NCBI GenBank assembly: GCA_034440615.1
Contig: JAOTOM010005145.1
Span: forward strand, 465,001-529,000
Length of the DNA: 64,000 nt
Reading direction: 5' to 3'
Source of the DNA: Ashinkailepas kermadecensis
Lineage: Eukaryota; Arthropoda; Thecostraca; Neolepadidae
In this document: piece after piece, positions 11,221 to 23,300 of the stretch
Layout of the letters: each line of letters begins with the position of its first letter
How positions within the stretch are numbered: position 1 is the stretch's first letter
Translations under genes and position numbers: made by a program
Notes under the pieces: model-generated
Databases searched by the model: none
What the model was told of the DNA's origin: nothing
Seen by the model: only the letters and a program-made list of their open reading frames with translations

Positions 11221-12000
11221 ACCCAACTGACAACCCTGCATGGCATGCTTAGACTAACCCGCTACTAACAACTAACACGCGGCGGCCGGCGTGATAAGCG
11301 GTGTGAACAATTACCTCCTTGTTCGCACGGTAAAGATCCCTCGGTGCTCTTCCATAAGAGTAGGCTAAAGCCGGCACCCAGGCAAAATCAACTTCTCGCC
11401 ACTCTCACAACACCCCCACCCCGACCCAAACTACGAATTATTTTGTGGAGGAGTAAAGTAGAACTAAACCATTTAGACATCAGGGAGCTGTCCCCAACCC
11501 AGACCCTCGCCTTCAGCACCTAAAATATCACGCAAACTAACGTAAAATTCCTTAACGTAAATGTCCACTTGCCTGCACCTTGATCATAAACGCTCGCTTT
11601 ATAGACAGACATGTAACGTACTCGCTTTAAAGGCGGCGCAAATGACCTTAATGGTCCGGCACGCCCAAAAAAATCACTCTCCCCCCCCCCCTTGTGTATA
11701 ACCTCCACCGTACCAGTACCCAGGGGCGCACCCATACTTTTTAGTGGGCGGGGTACAGGAGAAGGCACCAGTTATTTTTGTTGTTGAGTAAGGAGAGGAA
11801 AGGGTTCGTGTTTAAGTTCGGAGGTTAAGTCGGAGTTTTAAAAAAAAAAAGTTCCTGATTTCCAGGAAAAAAAAAGTTCCAGGACACTGGCGCACACCGT
11901 CAATCAACCACTCGATCGAGGAGCTCCAACTCGACAAAATAGTTTTAATTTTAATAGAAAGTTTAAGGTGAAACCAATGCTCTGACAACGTCCCCCCCAC
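11221..12000. other. Unassigned sequence
   Basis: Contains a C-run at about 11683 and a transposon-terminus-like CAGGGGCGCACCCAT near 11710. No partner terminus was identified and no gene is supported. Confidence 0.4.
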
Positions 12001-12002
12001 CC

Positions 12003-12122
12003 CTCGCCGGATCAGGTCAGCTACCAGCTGACCCTCCCAGTCGGGGCCTCTGACAACACCACCAGACCGCCCCCTCCCTCGCCGGATCAGGTCAGCAGGT
12101 CAGTTACCAGCTGACCCTCTCA
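12003..12122. repeat. Two-copy tandem duplication
   Basis: The segment with CTCGCCGGATCAGGTCAGC and ACCAGCTGACCCTC is present twice in tandem. Confidence 0.75.
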
Positions 12123-12579
12123 GCCGGGCGCCAATCACGAGCGCGTGTACCGGTCTGAATTCCGACAAGGACACGGGAGATCAGAGGCAAGCGTTCTAAC
12201 GACAGGGCTACTGAACTGGCATCTGACTGGCAGTAGAACGGTCCGATGTCGGCTCGCTGCCGGCCCACTTCACAGGTTAACATAGACATATTATCGGGCC
12301 ACGCACAAAACAAAACAAAAACGCTGGGCAGGTACCAGCCCGACCTCGGCAACAACGTCGGTTTAAAATGTTAATGGCAAAGCTGCCGGGCGTCCACAGA
12401 GGTCACGTCGGTGCACCATCACCATTTCCGACAGCGGCGCAGCGTCGGTCGGTGGTCGGTGGTCGGTGGTCGGCACGCCTGCTGAGGACACACCAACCCC
12501 ATGGCGAACACCCGGACGGGACCACGACACATGGTGGCGTCAGACTGGAATGGGTCGCATCGGTGCCAGGTACATCTCC

Positions 12580-12790
12580 GGTGTCCAGCTCCGAACACAC
12601 TCCGAACCCCGAACGTGTCCGGTATCCAGCTCCGAACACCGAACATCTCCGGTATCCAGCTCCGAACACATTCCAAACACCGAACATCTACGGTATCACG
12701 ATCCGAACACATTCCAAACCTCGAACATCTCCGGTATCCAGCTCCGAACACACTCCGAACCCCGAACGTCTCCGGCATCGAGCTCCGGTG
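12580..12790. repeat. Degenerate tandem repeat built on CTCCGAACAC
   Basis: Units of about 30-42 bp with GGTATCCAGCTCCGAACAC and CCGAACATCTCC occur about six times. The overlapping ORFs on both strands (12368-12838, 12419-12823 and others) are array artefacts. Confidence 0.8.
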
Positions 12791-12892
12791 CGCGCCGGCC
12801 CGCGAAGAGGCATCGCCCAACACCTGCTGCGAGGGTAGCCACCTCGGTGTGTCCTGGGCGAGGAGACACGCTGGTCGATTGACCCTAGCTGA

Positions 12893-12960
12893 TGGTTGAT
12901 TGGTTGGTTATTTGGATTTATGGGCGCTTCGACCATATCGTTGATCATATTGTGCCCATA
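12893..12960 (-). mobile_element. Headless mini-retroposon copy
   Basis: Plus strand GGTTGGTTATTTGG, then GGGCGC, a loop and GTGCCC. The stem keeps pairing through one G-U. No clear target duplication. Confidence 0.7.
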
Positions 12961-12964
12961 TGTC

Positions 12965-13850
12965 TATAAATTGTACTCGATTATTAATGCATCAGGAATA
13001 ATGCAATACCCAATCGCTTGAGTCTGGCTGTTGAACCATCATCCCACCCATGCCACTTTTATCCAAAAGATAATGACGGAGGACGAAGGTGCTGACGAAG
13101 GGGCGAAGGACTCGCCACAAGAGCACACGCTGACCTGACGTTGTGTCGAAACTGAGTCATGCAGATTGACCTTGCACACACTGACCTGACAACACTCATC
13201 CCTGTCGACTGACCTGGCGGAGGCGGCCGACACAGGGCCGGGAGACACGCTGCGCGAGCGCGACCGGTCCGTCAGGTTCAGCCGATCCATGACGTCAGTG
13301 GCGGACGGACATCACCAACACACCGCCCGACAGGTATCACCTGCCAACCGGACGGTCCGTCAGGTTCATCTGGTTCAGACCCCCTACCTACCCAGCCTCC
13401 CCCTCCCCGACTTTTCCGAAACTCTTCGGATTTCGTTCACTATATTTGCGAAGGGCGCCTATATTTATAATACACATATTAGGCAAAGATGGTTAAATGT
13501 GTGAGAAAACAAGACACTCCGCGCTGGCGTGACTAATGCGAGACCTGCGATCAAGGTCGAACAGTCCGGGAAAGAACAGTAAAAAAAACATTTAGCCGCC
13601 GACAGCAAGAAAGAAAAGAAAGCCTATTCGGAAAATCAAGGGACATTGACACATTTCTAATGAAGGCATGAGTATTATTAGCTGGAGCAAAATACGAGTG
13701 CTCATCTCCATGGAACACAATTGCTTCTTTCTACTATATGCTACTTCCAGACATAGTTTAATAGGGAGGGTGGTCATGATAAGGGTGACCCACATTGTTT
13801 CGCCTTTTCAACACCATCATACTTTCTCAAAATGAGGCATGAAATTACAG
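12965..13850. other. Unassigned sequence
   Basis: No gene, RNA or repeat recognised. Confidence 0.4.
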
Positions 13851-13854
13851 TCCG

Positions 13855-15467
13855 GTTCGCTCTAGCTCTCGGGGGACCTCCCCAGTCCTCGACAGCCTTT
13901 TGGGCTAGCAAGAAAATTATAGCTCTGAAACTGGCTCTCAGTATTCCTCACAACCATCGCGAGCCCTTAGGGACCCTCTTTAAATATCCTAGATCTTCTC
14001 ATAGGGACTTCCAGCAAGCTCCTTAGCCATCCCAGTCCACTTCTCTATAGCGCTCAGTGACCATTTTTAATCGTCAGGGGTCCATTCCAGCTGCTAGGGG
14101 CCTTTCCTAGCCCCTGACAGCCTTTCTATCCTCAAGGACTTTCTAGCTCTGATGCTGACCCTCAGTATTCTTCACAACCATCATTAATTAGCCTTAGGGA
14201 CTCACCTTAGCTCTCAGGGGCAGTTAGCCCTCAACAGTTTTATCCATCAAGGGACCTTGTTCATCCATTAGTGGCTGCTCTCAACCTAAGGATAATCCCG
14301 GTCCAGTCCTCTCTAACTCTCACAAGATCCTCTTCATTCCTCAAGGCCCTCTCCTGCTCCTAGATGCCCATCACAGTCCTCAATAGTCTTCACTAGCTCT
14401 AATCTCAGGTGAATTTCAGATCTGAGATGGGCCCTCACTAGTTCTCTTCAGCTATTTGGGGTCCTGTTCATCCCTCAGGGGTCCTTTCAAACCTAAAGAG
14501 CATCCCAGCCCTTTCTGGCCTCCAGGCGCCCTGTCTATTTCCTCAGCTGTTAGGGGTCCATTCCAGCTGAGACTGCTCTTTCCAGCTGGCATGGACATTC
14601 CAGCTCTTGGGCGGAACCTATCTTGTCCTCACGACCCTTGCCAGTCCTCAGGGTGGACATTTCAGGTCTCAAGGGCCTTTTCCACACAAACTATTAGATG
14701 CGTTTACATTTTGAATCTATTATATCTCTGCCTCTCAGGGCGGTCGCGTGGAGGGCCACATCGGATTCGCCGACTCTGGACCTTTTCTGGCAAGCCTTAG
14801 GCCCCTTTTCAAATGTTTGGGCCCTGTCCATCAGGTCAGGCGTCTTTTCTTCGGCTTGGGCTCCGCCATCAAAACAGGGGCACGTCATATTGGCTCGGGG
14901 CCGTCTCCGTCAGTCTGAGGGCCCTTCCAACTATCCGGGGCCCCTCCGTCGATCTAGAACCCCTTCACGTTAGCCCAGCCAAGTGTCCCCATCATTTTCC
15001 CTGGGGCACTCTATGTTAACTTGGGGCCCTCTTCACGGGCCCGGGACCGTTTCCGTCAGCCCGGGTCCCCTTTCATCAGTCCAGGGGCCCTTCACATCAG
15101 CCCAGGGGCCCTTCATGTGGGCCCGTGGGCCCTTCACGTCGGCCCGGGAGTCCTTCACGTCGGCCCGGGAGTCCTTCATGTTGGCCCAGGAGCCCTTCAC
15201 GTCGGCCAAGGGTCCCTTCACGTAGGCCCAGGGTCGCTTCACGTCGACCCAGGGGCCCTTGACATCGACCCAGGGGCCCTTGACATCGACCCAGGGGCCC
15301 TTGACATCGACTCAAGGGCCTTCACGTCGGCCCAGGGGGCTCTTATGGGCCACTGCGCCGATGCCTTGAGGGGGCCCACAAGGACCCCTCGAGGCAGATG
15401 CCTGGAGTGCCCCCTCTGACCCTCCAGGGAGGACAGCTGCCCCCTTAGCCCCCTAGCTATGCCACTG
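13855..15467 (+). repeat. Degenerate GC-rich dispersed repeat, copy 1
   Basis: A long stretch built from short units of the type ...CCTCAGGG(G/T)CC..., becoming a strict tandem of about 21-bp units (TTCACGTCGGCCC) at about 15050-15330. From about 14365 to 15467 it aligns, in reverse complement, with 59480-60920. Its right end reads TAGCTATGCCACTG, the complement of a CAGTGGCATAGCTA transposon-like terminus. All ORFs inside are repeat translation. Confidence 0.8.
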
Positions 15468-15489
15468 GCCTGGACTTTTCCAACCTGAA

Positions 15490-15575
15490 TTTTATTGTTT
15501 ATTGGGTGGTTTTATGACTCATTTTAACCAACACCTTAACAACTCGGCCACCCAAAGCCCTCCAACCTGAATTGA
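15490..15575 (-). mobile_element. Leu-tRNA-type SINE fragment
   Basis: On the minus strand GGCCGAGTTGTTAAGGTGTTGG (split A-box region) is followed closely by ACCACCCAATAAACAAT, the same head and tail as the longer copy at 30241-30416 but with the middle deleted. Confidence 0.55.
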
Positions 15576-15619
15576 TGGCCCTTGTACACTATGTGATACC
15601 CTAAATAGAAGAGCATCAT

Positions 15620-16420
15620 TCAGATTGACATTCATTGACTGAAGTTTCCTAGCTCACTGATAAATCGAGTAGCTTTGTGCTGCACTCTTTCTAGCACGCC
15701 TATATCTCTTTCTAAGTGAGGGCCCATGCCTGTATCCAATATACCAAGTGAGATCATGCATAGGCTAAGTGCATTTTTTTTCTTCATAGTACAATTTTTC
15801 ATAACTTCCTTGCTCTTATATTTCACACACCTCTGTACGATGCCTAGCATTCCGATTGCCCAGTTCTTGGCTGAATTACATTGCATTTCTGTTTTAAGGT
15901 TACTTGAAGCTATCACACCTAAATCTTTTTCCTCCTTAATGACATCCAATCACTGCCTCTCATTGCATACCTAAATGTTCCACCTTCATACCCCAGAAGC
16001 AAAACCTTACACTTATAGTTGAAAGACATCTGCCATTTATCAGCCAACTTTTAGGTCCTGCAAATCCAGCAGAATATTGCTACATTCATCACCTTTCTTG
16101 GCCATTCCTATCAGCTTAATGTCATCAGCAAATTTCAACTCTGTAATCCTGAGTGTTACATCAATGTTGTTTACAAAGATGACAGAGAGAAATGGGCCTA
16201 GAATGGAGCCCTGTGATACCCCATTCAGAAAAACCTTCCATTCAGATTTACATCCATTTAATACTAGCCTATGTTTCCTTCCCATTAACCATGCTTAAAT
16301 CCATCCTAGAACTGGGGCAGATTGACTGTAGACCCTCAGCACAGGGGTTAATTGAATCCTTCCTAGTCCACCATAGCCAGGGTGAGGACAGGACATGGTC
16401 CTGCTATACCATAGTCTAAA
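15620..16420 (-). pseudogene. CR1-like LINE reverse transcriptase fragment
   Basis: Read on the minus strand, frames carry the palm-domain signature GVSQGSILGPFLSVIFVNN, then LKFADDIKL (catalytic Y/F-A-D-D box as FADD), then a thumb-region WQMSFNYKCKVL in another frame, then KDLGVIASSNLK and HLERDIGVLERVQHKATR. This order matches CR1/L2-type non-LTR retrotransposons (family knowledge). At least one frameshift and a stop break it, the endonuclease and N-terminal part are absent, and no promoter is visible, so it is a dead 5'-truncated copy. Confidence 0.85.
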
Positions 16421-16601
16421 TACCATTTTTAGACATAAATTGAAATAATGATCATGAACTAACCAAACATGATACAATAAGAAGTCAAAGATGAGCATAT
16501 TGACAAATGATCACAGAAGATAATAAAAAATGGTCTCAAGTCAGATAACCATATCAAGCTCATATTTGGACAGATGAGAAAGAGCAAAAAGGGCAAATCA
16601 T

Positions 16602-16668
16602 GTGCTATAACAGTTGGGGGCTTTAGGGCGCTTCGACCAGAATTGATCATTCGCGGTGCTATAACAGT
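16602..16668 (-). mobile_element. Headless mini-retroposon with 13-bp target duplication
   Basis: A 41-bp insert (16615-16655) lies between identical GTGCTATAACAGT copies at 16602-16614 and 16656-16668. It is among the shortest copies and lacks most of the AACC tail. Confidence 0.75.
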
Positions 16669-16985
16669 GCTCCAAGTTGATGTCAGGTAGCAGAGTGGAA
16701 ATTAAAGCATTTTTTCTGATATTTTCAATTGGAAAACATGCTTGCACTCCAGGTTTTAACTGGACAGGATTTGCTTCACACATGCCCTACACAAATCCAT
16801 AGAGGGGCAGCAACTAGCACTAAAAAAAACAATGCAAAAGAATGGCATTAATATAGCAGCTCCTGAGTCCAAATTGGAAAATGAATGTATGGACTGGAGT
16901 TGCTGAAGCTTCGCTAACAACTTATTCAACTGCCAATTCTTTCGAAAATCATATATAAGTGAGATATTCACTAATTAAAATGAAG

Positions 16986-17170
16986 CCACCTAACATTGGT
17001 TGGTTATTGGTTTTACAACACGTCGACCGTTGAGTCATGTAGCTTCGCCAATCTCTCACGCCGATTGGTCGCGGGCGAAGAGTAGCGACAGGTGAGACTC
17101 GAACCCACAACCTTTCGATTGTGAGACGAGCATCTTACCCCTAGACCACTTGTCCCCCCACCTAACATTG
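16986..17170 (-). mobile_element. SINE-A, full length, 13-bp target duplication
   Basis: The 159-bp body (16999-17157) is bounded by CCACCTAACATTG at 16986-16998 and 17158-17170. Read on the minus strand it begins GGGGACAAGTGGTCTAGGGG (A box) and has GGTTCGAGTCTC (B box), giving an internal RNA polymerase III promoter like that of a tRNA. The A box resembles tRNA-Glu, while spacing places a CAC-like anticodon as in tRNA-Val. A second hairpin CACAATC-loop-GATTGTG sits in the head. The body ends in CGACGC...GTGTCG and a tail of AACCAATAACCAACC. Confidence 0.9.
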
Positions 17171-17423
17171 ACATGCAGACCCCTTTGATGATATGATGAT
17201 AGACAATCATATAGAAGCCACTGAGCACAAATTGGAGACAAATGTATAGGCTCAACTTCTTTAAGCTTACCAAGCAACTCCTTCCTATATCATTTTTTTG
17301 GAAAATCACATGAAAGCAAGATATTCACTATCTCAAATCACACCACTTAGCATTCACACAGTAGATGATGTGGACTACTTTCATCACAATGAGCTTACAC
17401 AATCCAATACTGGTAAGTACCAG

Positions 17424-17575
17424 TAGGCAACCCAACATCAGTGGACTTTCGGAAATCCAAAATTAGTGGGTTTTAGGCAATCAAACAGCAGTAGGTTTTA
17501 AGGGATCCAACATCAGTAGGTCATAGGTTATCCAACATCAGTAGGTTCTAGGCTATCAAACATCAGTATGTTAGG
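17424..17575. repeat. About 30-bp tandem repeat, five copies
   Basis: Imperfect units with ATCCAACATCAGTAGGTT. Confidence 0.8.
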
Positions 17576-18544
17576 TAAGGTTAAGTTTTATGTTTTGCAA
17601 TATTCTTCATCATGTACTACCCAACCCAAACCCAATATTCTGCACCACTTTTACATATTTTGTTGGGGGAAGAGGAAATAACATGTATCTGCATTGTTTA
17701 TAATGTTTTTCTGGTGATATTTTAAAGCTACTTGAATGAATATGTTCTTTTCTTGGTTAGCTGGTTATTTATTAACATACAAGTACTTCAATTTGAACTA
17801 CTTATATGGTGAAAAGTTTTCATGTCTGAAAGAAATGAATTTCAAATTCATTCAAGTGAAATGAGAAAGTATGAAAAACATTTTTTTACACAAAAATGGC
17901 CCAGGGTCTTCTTCTATATATTTCACAAAATAACACACTATTCCACTCAGTCACCACTCAAACTATCCACATTTCACACTCAGCAGCAGCACTCAGAACA
18001 CATAACTTCATCCCTGAACTACCAAAAATGGTGATGACAAGTGACAACAAAATGAAGACAGAGTGTCTGCAAAAATGCAAGAGGATTGATGGCAGTGGAT
18101 GGTGGTGAGTGGTCTGGGTTCAACTCTTTTCTGCTGCATTTTGGCATAGTTACATAGGTGTGTACTGGCAGTGGCAGCCAGCCATGCATTTGTATATTTG
18201 TACTTACTACAGACACATCCACAGACTATGGTGGCTATTCTCATGCCAATTGAAATGAGTGAGATAAACAGGAATGGGGATATAATAGGTGATAATGTGT
18301 GGGGAGGATGTAAGGTTGGTAGTGTAGACTGCATAATGTTAGGATGCTGCAGTTCAGGGTGTATCAGCCAGCATCAGCACCTTACTCAACACACAGCAGG
18401 TAGGAGGATGCAGGGATAGAGAACAAGTAAATAAACAAATACTATTCAATGGAGAAAGGATACCCTTGTGAGCTGGAGATGCTTTTCATGAGGAGTGGTT
18501 CTTGGACATTTTTTGTTAAGTTTTTTTATCTGTTGTCATCTGGA
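17576..18544. other. Unassigned AT-rich sequence
   Basis: No coding exon or repeat boundary recognised. Confidence 0.4.
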
Positions 18545-18911
18545 GATAACAAGCTAGGAGAACATTGGGTTCTTTTACAATGCATTCAATAGCTAGGTCA
18601 TATAGCATCACCAACCTCTTATGCCAATTGGTTGAGGGTGGACTCTGTAAATGCTATTGGCTGTGAGATTCGAACCCACAATCTTGCGATCAAGAGTCCA
18701 ACGGTATACCAACTGAGCTAGGGGATGAGTGGTCTAGGGGTAAGATGCTCATCTCACAATCTAAAGATTGTGGGTTTGAGTCTCACCTGTCGCTACTCTT
18801 CGCCCACGACCAATTGGCGTGAGAGATTGGCGACGCTATGACTCAACGGTCAATGTGTCGTACAACCAATAACCAACCGAGCTACTGCAGCCCCAGGGGA
18901 GATGACAAGCT
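18545..18911 (-). mobile_element. SINE-B with Lys-like tRNA head, disrupted by SINE-A
   Basis: Flanked by GATAACAAGCT (18545-18555) and GATGACAAGCT (18901-18911). On the minus strand the head reads GTAGCTCAGTTGGTATACC (A box), GACTCTTGATC (Lys CTT-type anticodon region) and GGTTCGAATCTC (B box). The body then parallels SINE-A (ACCAATTGGCATAAGAGGTT) and ends in a 3' stem TGATGC/GCATTG. A SINE-A has inserted within its A-box region. Confidence 0.8.
18711..18884 (+). mobile_element. SINE-A nested in SINE-B
   Basis: Body 18721-18874, plus strand, starting GGGGATGAGTGGTCTAGGGG and ending ACCAATAACC. The target duplication is AACTGAGCTA (18711-18720) and AACCGAGCTA (18875-18884), i.e. the SINE-B A box itself, with one mismatch. 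Confidence 0.85.
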
Positions 18912-18949
18912 GATATTTCACAAGTTTTGAGGACAGTCACATTGGAAAA

Positions 18950-19275
18950 TTTATAAATTTACAGTTGAAGGTAATTTTTGATTTCTTGAATTTTCTTCAG
19001 TGCAATGTTTACGAATGTGCTTAACATGATGTGGCCACTCATTTCCTCTGCAAATGCATACATTTCAGTTGGCAGCAAAAATAGCACCCAAAAATGGGCT
19101 TGGAGTTTGGTAACATAACATAAAAATAAGGTTCAAAATAAAAAAACAACATAACCTGAAAACATAACCTAAACATTAAAATTTGTCTAACTGACCACAA
19201 AAGATTAACTTAACCTAACTCAACCAAACCTAACCCCTTTGCATGCTTCCTATATGTAAAACTTCCCCATGATTA
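18950..19275 (+). repeat. Interspersed repeat R1 with CCTAA runs
   Basis: Starts with TTTACAGTTGAAGGTAATTT, includes GCAATGTTTACGAATGTG and GGGCTTGGAGTTTGG, then AACCTAACTCAACC-type runs. Related copies are at 33340-34230, 38640-39200, 53270-54330 and 55925-56200. Confidence 0.75.
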
Positions 19276-19279
19276 CCTC

Positions 19280-19998
19280 AAATTGCAAAAACACTGCCAG
19301 TTCTGGTCACAGTCAATTCAAGTCAGTCTGCAGGATAAAACAATTTTAGCTGTCTGATAAATCAACCCTAGGATGCACCCTACAGATGGGTGGACTCCCA
19401 CAAACTCAAGGTTCACATGATTTCCACCAATAGCCCATTCAATATTGGTATCATGTTGCAAGATATACTATCATGATCATGATTGATTAAACGCGACTGC
19501 TCCAGGTGACTGAGTCCATACATACCTCAACTTGCATAAGGGTACACCTCGGCGTGCGTTCACATTTCAATTTAGATGCAGCCAGGTACCCGGGTTCCTA
19601 CCTACCTATCTACCTATTCATTAATGCATTCGAAGTTACTGATCCATACATTTTTCTGGTTTAAGCCGCAAAAATTTTGCCGAGCCGGCAAATCAGCTGA
19701 ACCGACGAGGAGACGGCCATGATTATATCATACCTCCGATATCCCACAGACCACACACGCCCCCGCCTTTCCAACCCAAACTCTGAAATAAGTCATCTCG
19801 GAAATAACATCGGTAATATTTGAGGATATTATACCATACCTAGGTCGTTCCCGTTGTTCGATCGCCGCTCCCCGACCTGCCGGCTGACGTCATTGCTGTT
19901 GTGACTTGTGAGCAATGTACCCAAGGCTATAGAACACCAGGTAGAACGCTCCGCTTCCCGAAAAGGGAGACGCTTGAGAGGACCATCAATTCTATAAA
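19280..19998. other. Unassigned sequence
   Basis: Contains a short CCTACCTACC run near 19600. No gene recognised. Confidence 0.4.
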
Positions 19999-19999
19999 C

Positions 20000-20303
20000 T
20001 TGAGCCGACCAATCAGCGTTTGACGACCTCCGTCGATCGTGGCAATAGTAAAGGCTGTAAGGAAAAATTTGTGGAAGCTACTATTCATGTTATTCCATTT
20101 TTTCGTGCTAATTTTCTACAAAGACATTCTTGCTAGTTTAATCTTGATCTTTAATACTACTTTATCACAATGTCACCACTGACAGGGAAACAAATTTGGT
20201 ATTTGTGTGAATGTCACCGGTTTCGCCGCACTAAAGACAAAATTTGTTTGTTTACCATTGTCACGACCGACGGAAGTCGTCAAACGCTGATTGGTCGGCT
20301 CAA
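20000..20303. repeat. Inverted repeat with 52-bp arms
   Basis: The arm at 20000-20051 (TTGAGCCGACCAATCAGCGT and following) is repeated in reverse complement at 20252-20303 with a few mismatches, around a 200-bp AT-rich centre. Related GGGAGACGCTTGA motifs lie just outside both arms. The arms contain ACCAAT (CCAAT-box-like). Probably a foldback or MITE-type element. Confidence 0.7.
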
Positions 20304-23300
20304 GCGTCTCCCTTTTTTTATTGGACTACAACGCTGGAGCGCACCCCCTGAATGTACCTACCACAGCCGCGATGCCAGCGTTTCTTGCGGTGAATACGAA
20401 AACTAAAGCCTTAGCATTGCTGTGCTATATTTTATGTATATCCGATGGTGAAATGTGCCCTTGCTTTTACAGAAAATTAGACTAAATGTACGGTTTGCTA
20501 CGCAAATGCTGTACACACCCTAAGATTAAAATGAACTGCCAAAGTTATGGATTGAAGGCAGGACCTGGACTTGAACAATCAAATGTATTGCAATTTTCCT
20601 CATAAGCGTGCGACAAATCTAGTTGCCATGCATTTTCCATATTCAAAAGTACTATGCATAGTTGTCCTCGCAAAGAAGATAATTGAGGAATAACTGCAAT
20701 CAGCTGTAACGTTCAACCGCTGTATGGCGTCATAGATGTAGGAATTACAGGGGGTAGGGGGCCATGGCCCCACCACCTTTCATTATCTTTTAATATTATT
20801 GCTATGGTGATGCATGGTAAGAATCAACTTCAAAAGGGATTTTGCCCCCCCCCCATACACTTTTTGAGAAGTTTCTATGGCTCTGAATGATGCGTCAAGT
20901 TGAAGAGAAACTTATGAATGAATCTTACAAATCCTTTTCTTTGAAATGTTCATTTTCGCCCGACCAGTCAAAATAATTTAGATGAACATATCTGGTTAAT
21001 TTTGCATTCTCTCAGTGCTCCCCTGTCTGCCCATAAGCATAGGCTTCTGAAAATTATTGGGAGGGCACAATGTATGAAGCCAATGGGTCCAAATGGATTG
21101 GAGGAGGAGCACCACATTGGGCCCAATGTTAAGTCTAAATCACTGGGAGGGCAAATCCAACATGAGGGGAGGGCGCAGGTTCCCTCCGAAAAGCATACAA
21201 AGCCACGTACTTCCGCACCGCCCATACTTGCAATTACCGTTAGCCTCCCCACGGGTTTTGGTTAGACGGGACGGTATGGTTGTTGCGGAATCAGACGCGC
21301 CTCGACTTCCTGACCACAGGCATCGTTCAACACTGCTAGTGGTATGTTGCTACATATTTGTAGCGATGTGGGCAGCTTGTATTGCTAGTAGACAGTGATA
21401 AGTAGCGAGGGGGAGGGGGAGTGATTTTTAGAGGCGTGCTGGACCATAGAAGCAATACATAGTGAGCATTATAAACATTTGACAATACAACATACCTACA
21501 TGAACGTATTGGACATTAACTAAATGGTGACGCCCAGCCCCCCCCCAGGCGCCGCCCATGATAATCACCTTTGGTATTGCGAAATTATGGTCCTAGGAAC
21601 GACCTAAAATGGAAGACCATAGCTCACCTTTACACCATTATTTCAAGCCATCGTAATCGGGTTAATGGTTAAGATACGCGAAAACCACGACAACCATGCC
21701 TCACCGGGCACCGTTCCTATGCTAGTGTGGAAAATGACCCGATTTAGCAATACCCCCAAATGTTTCGTGAAAAAGAAACACGTGACGCAAACATATTTCG
21801 AGTCGGGGGCGTTATAAGAGGTGGTCCCAGCTGCGACACTATGAACCTTCCTAACGAACAACAGTTCTACCCATTTCCCAGATACAGATACCTTGTACAT
21901 AGGCATCTTAGGCAAGCAAGCTCTTATCCCGGGACCAAGCTTTGTGCCTACGACACGCATTGTCTTTCCTTCCCGGAACGGATCTGCTGGCGGGCGCTGG
22001 TAGTACGCGATAGCCGAGGGCACTGGTGGCAAGTTGCAAGGGAGGACAATATTAACAGATTTACATCAAGTAGTTTATTTCATTCCACCTTACCGTCACG
22101 GCGGCCCCACATCCCAACTTGAAATTACCATCAGTTTGTTCTTTGTTCATCATGTATGCGTCCAGGAACATATTTGAACACGTCACTCGACCATTAATAC
22201 GCACATGGGCGTAGAAACGCAGGGAATCAGGGTTTCATACCCCTATCTACCTCATTTCCCGTGATCTCTATAAGTATCCATATGAGGTAGAATGAACACA
22301 TCAGCTTTTTACCAGTGTTCGACGCCCCTGAAAACGCATGTCAATAATATTCAAATGCAAGGTCTACCCTTCACCTGGTCATGTAAAAGGGTCCACATGT
22401 GCAACCTTTAGAAGTTGTCAATTCAAGGTCATGACATACCAAGAAGCAATGTATTCGACATGTGTCACGGAACACTACTAGAAGCGATGTATCAAATAAA
22501 AAGTTAGTACACCGAAACATCTCATAGATGGCAAATAACGGTACAAAATACACATAGGCTATTAATCTGGGACTAGGCATGCAACGCAATCATACCATTT
22601 CAATGCAACCTACTTTCATTGACCACCCTCCCCCTTCTCTGTCTCAGAATACCACTAGGCACTGCGAGACTGGAGAAGGCGACGTTTTCCGTGGAGTGAC
22701 ACCGGACGTAAACTAACGTCAGTGCTAACGAGCAGCCAAAACACACAGAATCTACACCGCAGCATTGTCGGGACATCATGTACCCCACTGTTCTCCCGCA
22801 ACGTGAAGAACACCCGCAACGGTACAAAGCGCTAACAAGCCGTCTGGATGCTCCCTCCCCCACCTCTGGCGACTGACTCAACTACCAATGTGATAAGAAA
22901 ATACACACTCTATCCGGCCAGCGGCACCGCCCTCTGTATCTCGTAGGGTACACACCGAACAGTTGGCCGTCACCACCGGCAGCCCCGACCGCAGTGTCGC
23001 CCATCTCCGGCGGATCCAACTCGCTCACACACTTCACATTTACCACATCGTATCGTGCTCGGCAGGCTGGTGAACATCGGACATGGGAAACTTTTTTTTC
23101 CACGCGTCGCGAAATGCGACCGCACCTCGACCTCACTGTTTTGCGAAGGACATTTGCAGACAGCAGGTGGATCCAATGTGAGGCCAACTAACAGAGATCA
23201 GGTTGTTTAAAGTTACCAACAACGATGTTGCCAACTAACAGTGACAGGCTGCAACGCGATATTTGTTATATTTTTAGCCTTCTTCAGGTGACTTGACCAA

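Noticed and set aside
17095..17157. Functional tRNA genes at the SINE heads
   Set aside because: Anticodon and acceptor stems do not fold as a tRNA and the copies are embedded in SINE bodies with target duplications.
22882..23187. Cys-rich minus ORFs suggesting a THAP-like zinc finger
   Set aside because: Cys/His spacing does not match the C2CH THAP pattern in any frame.
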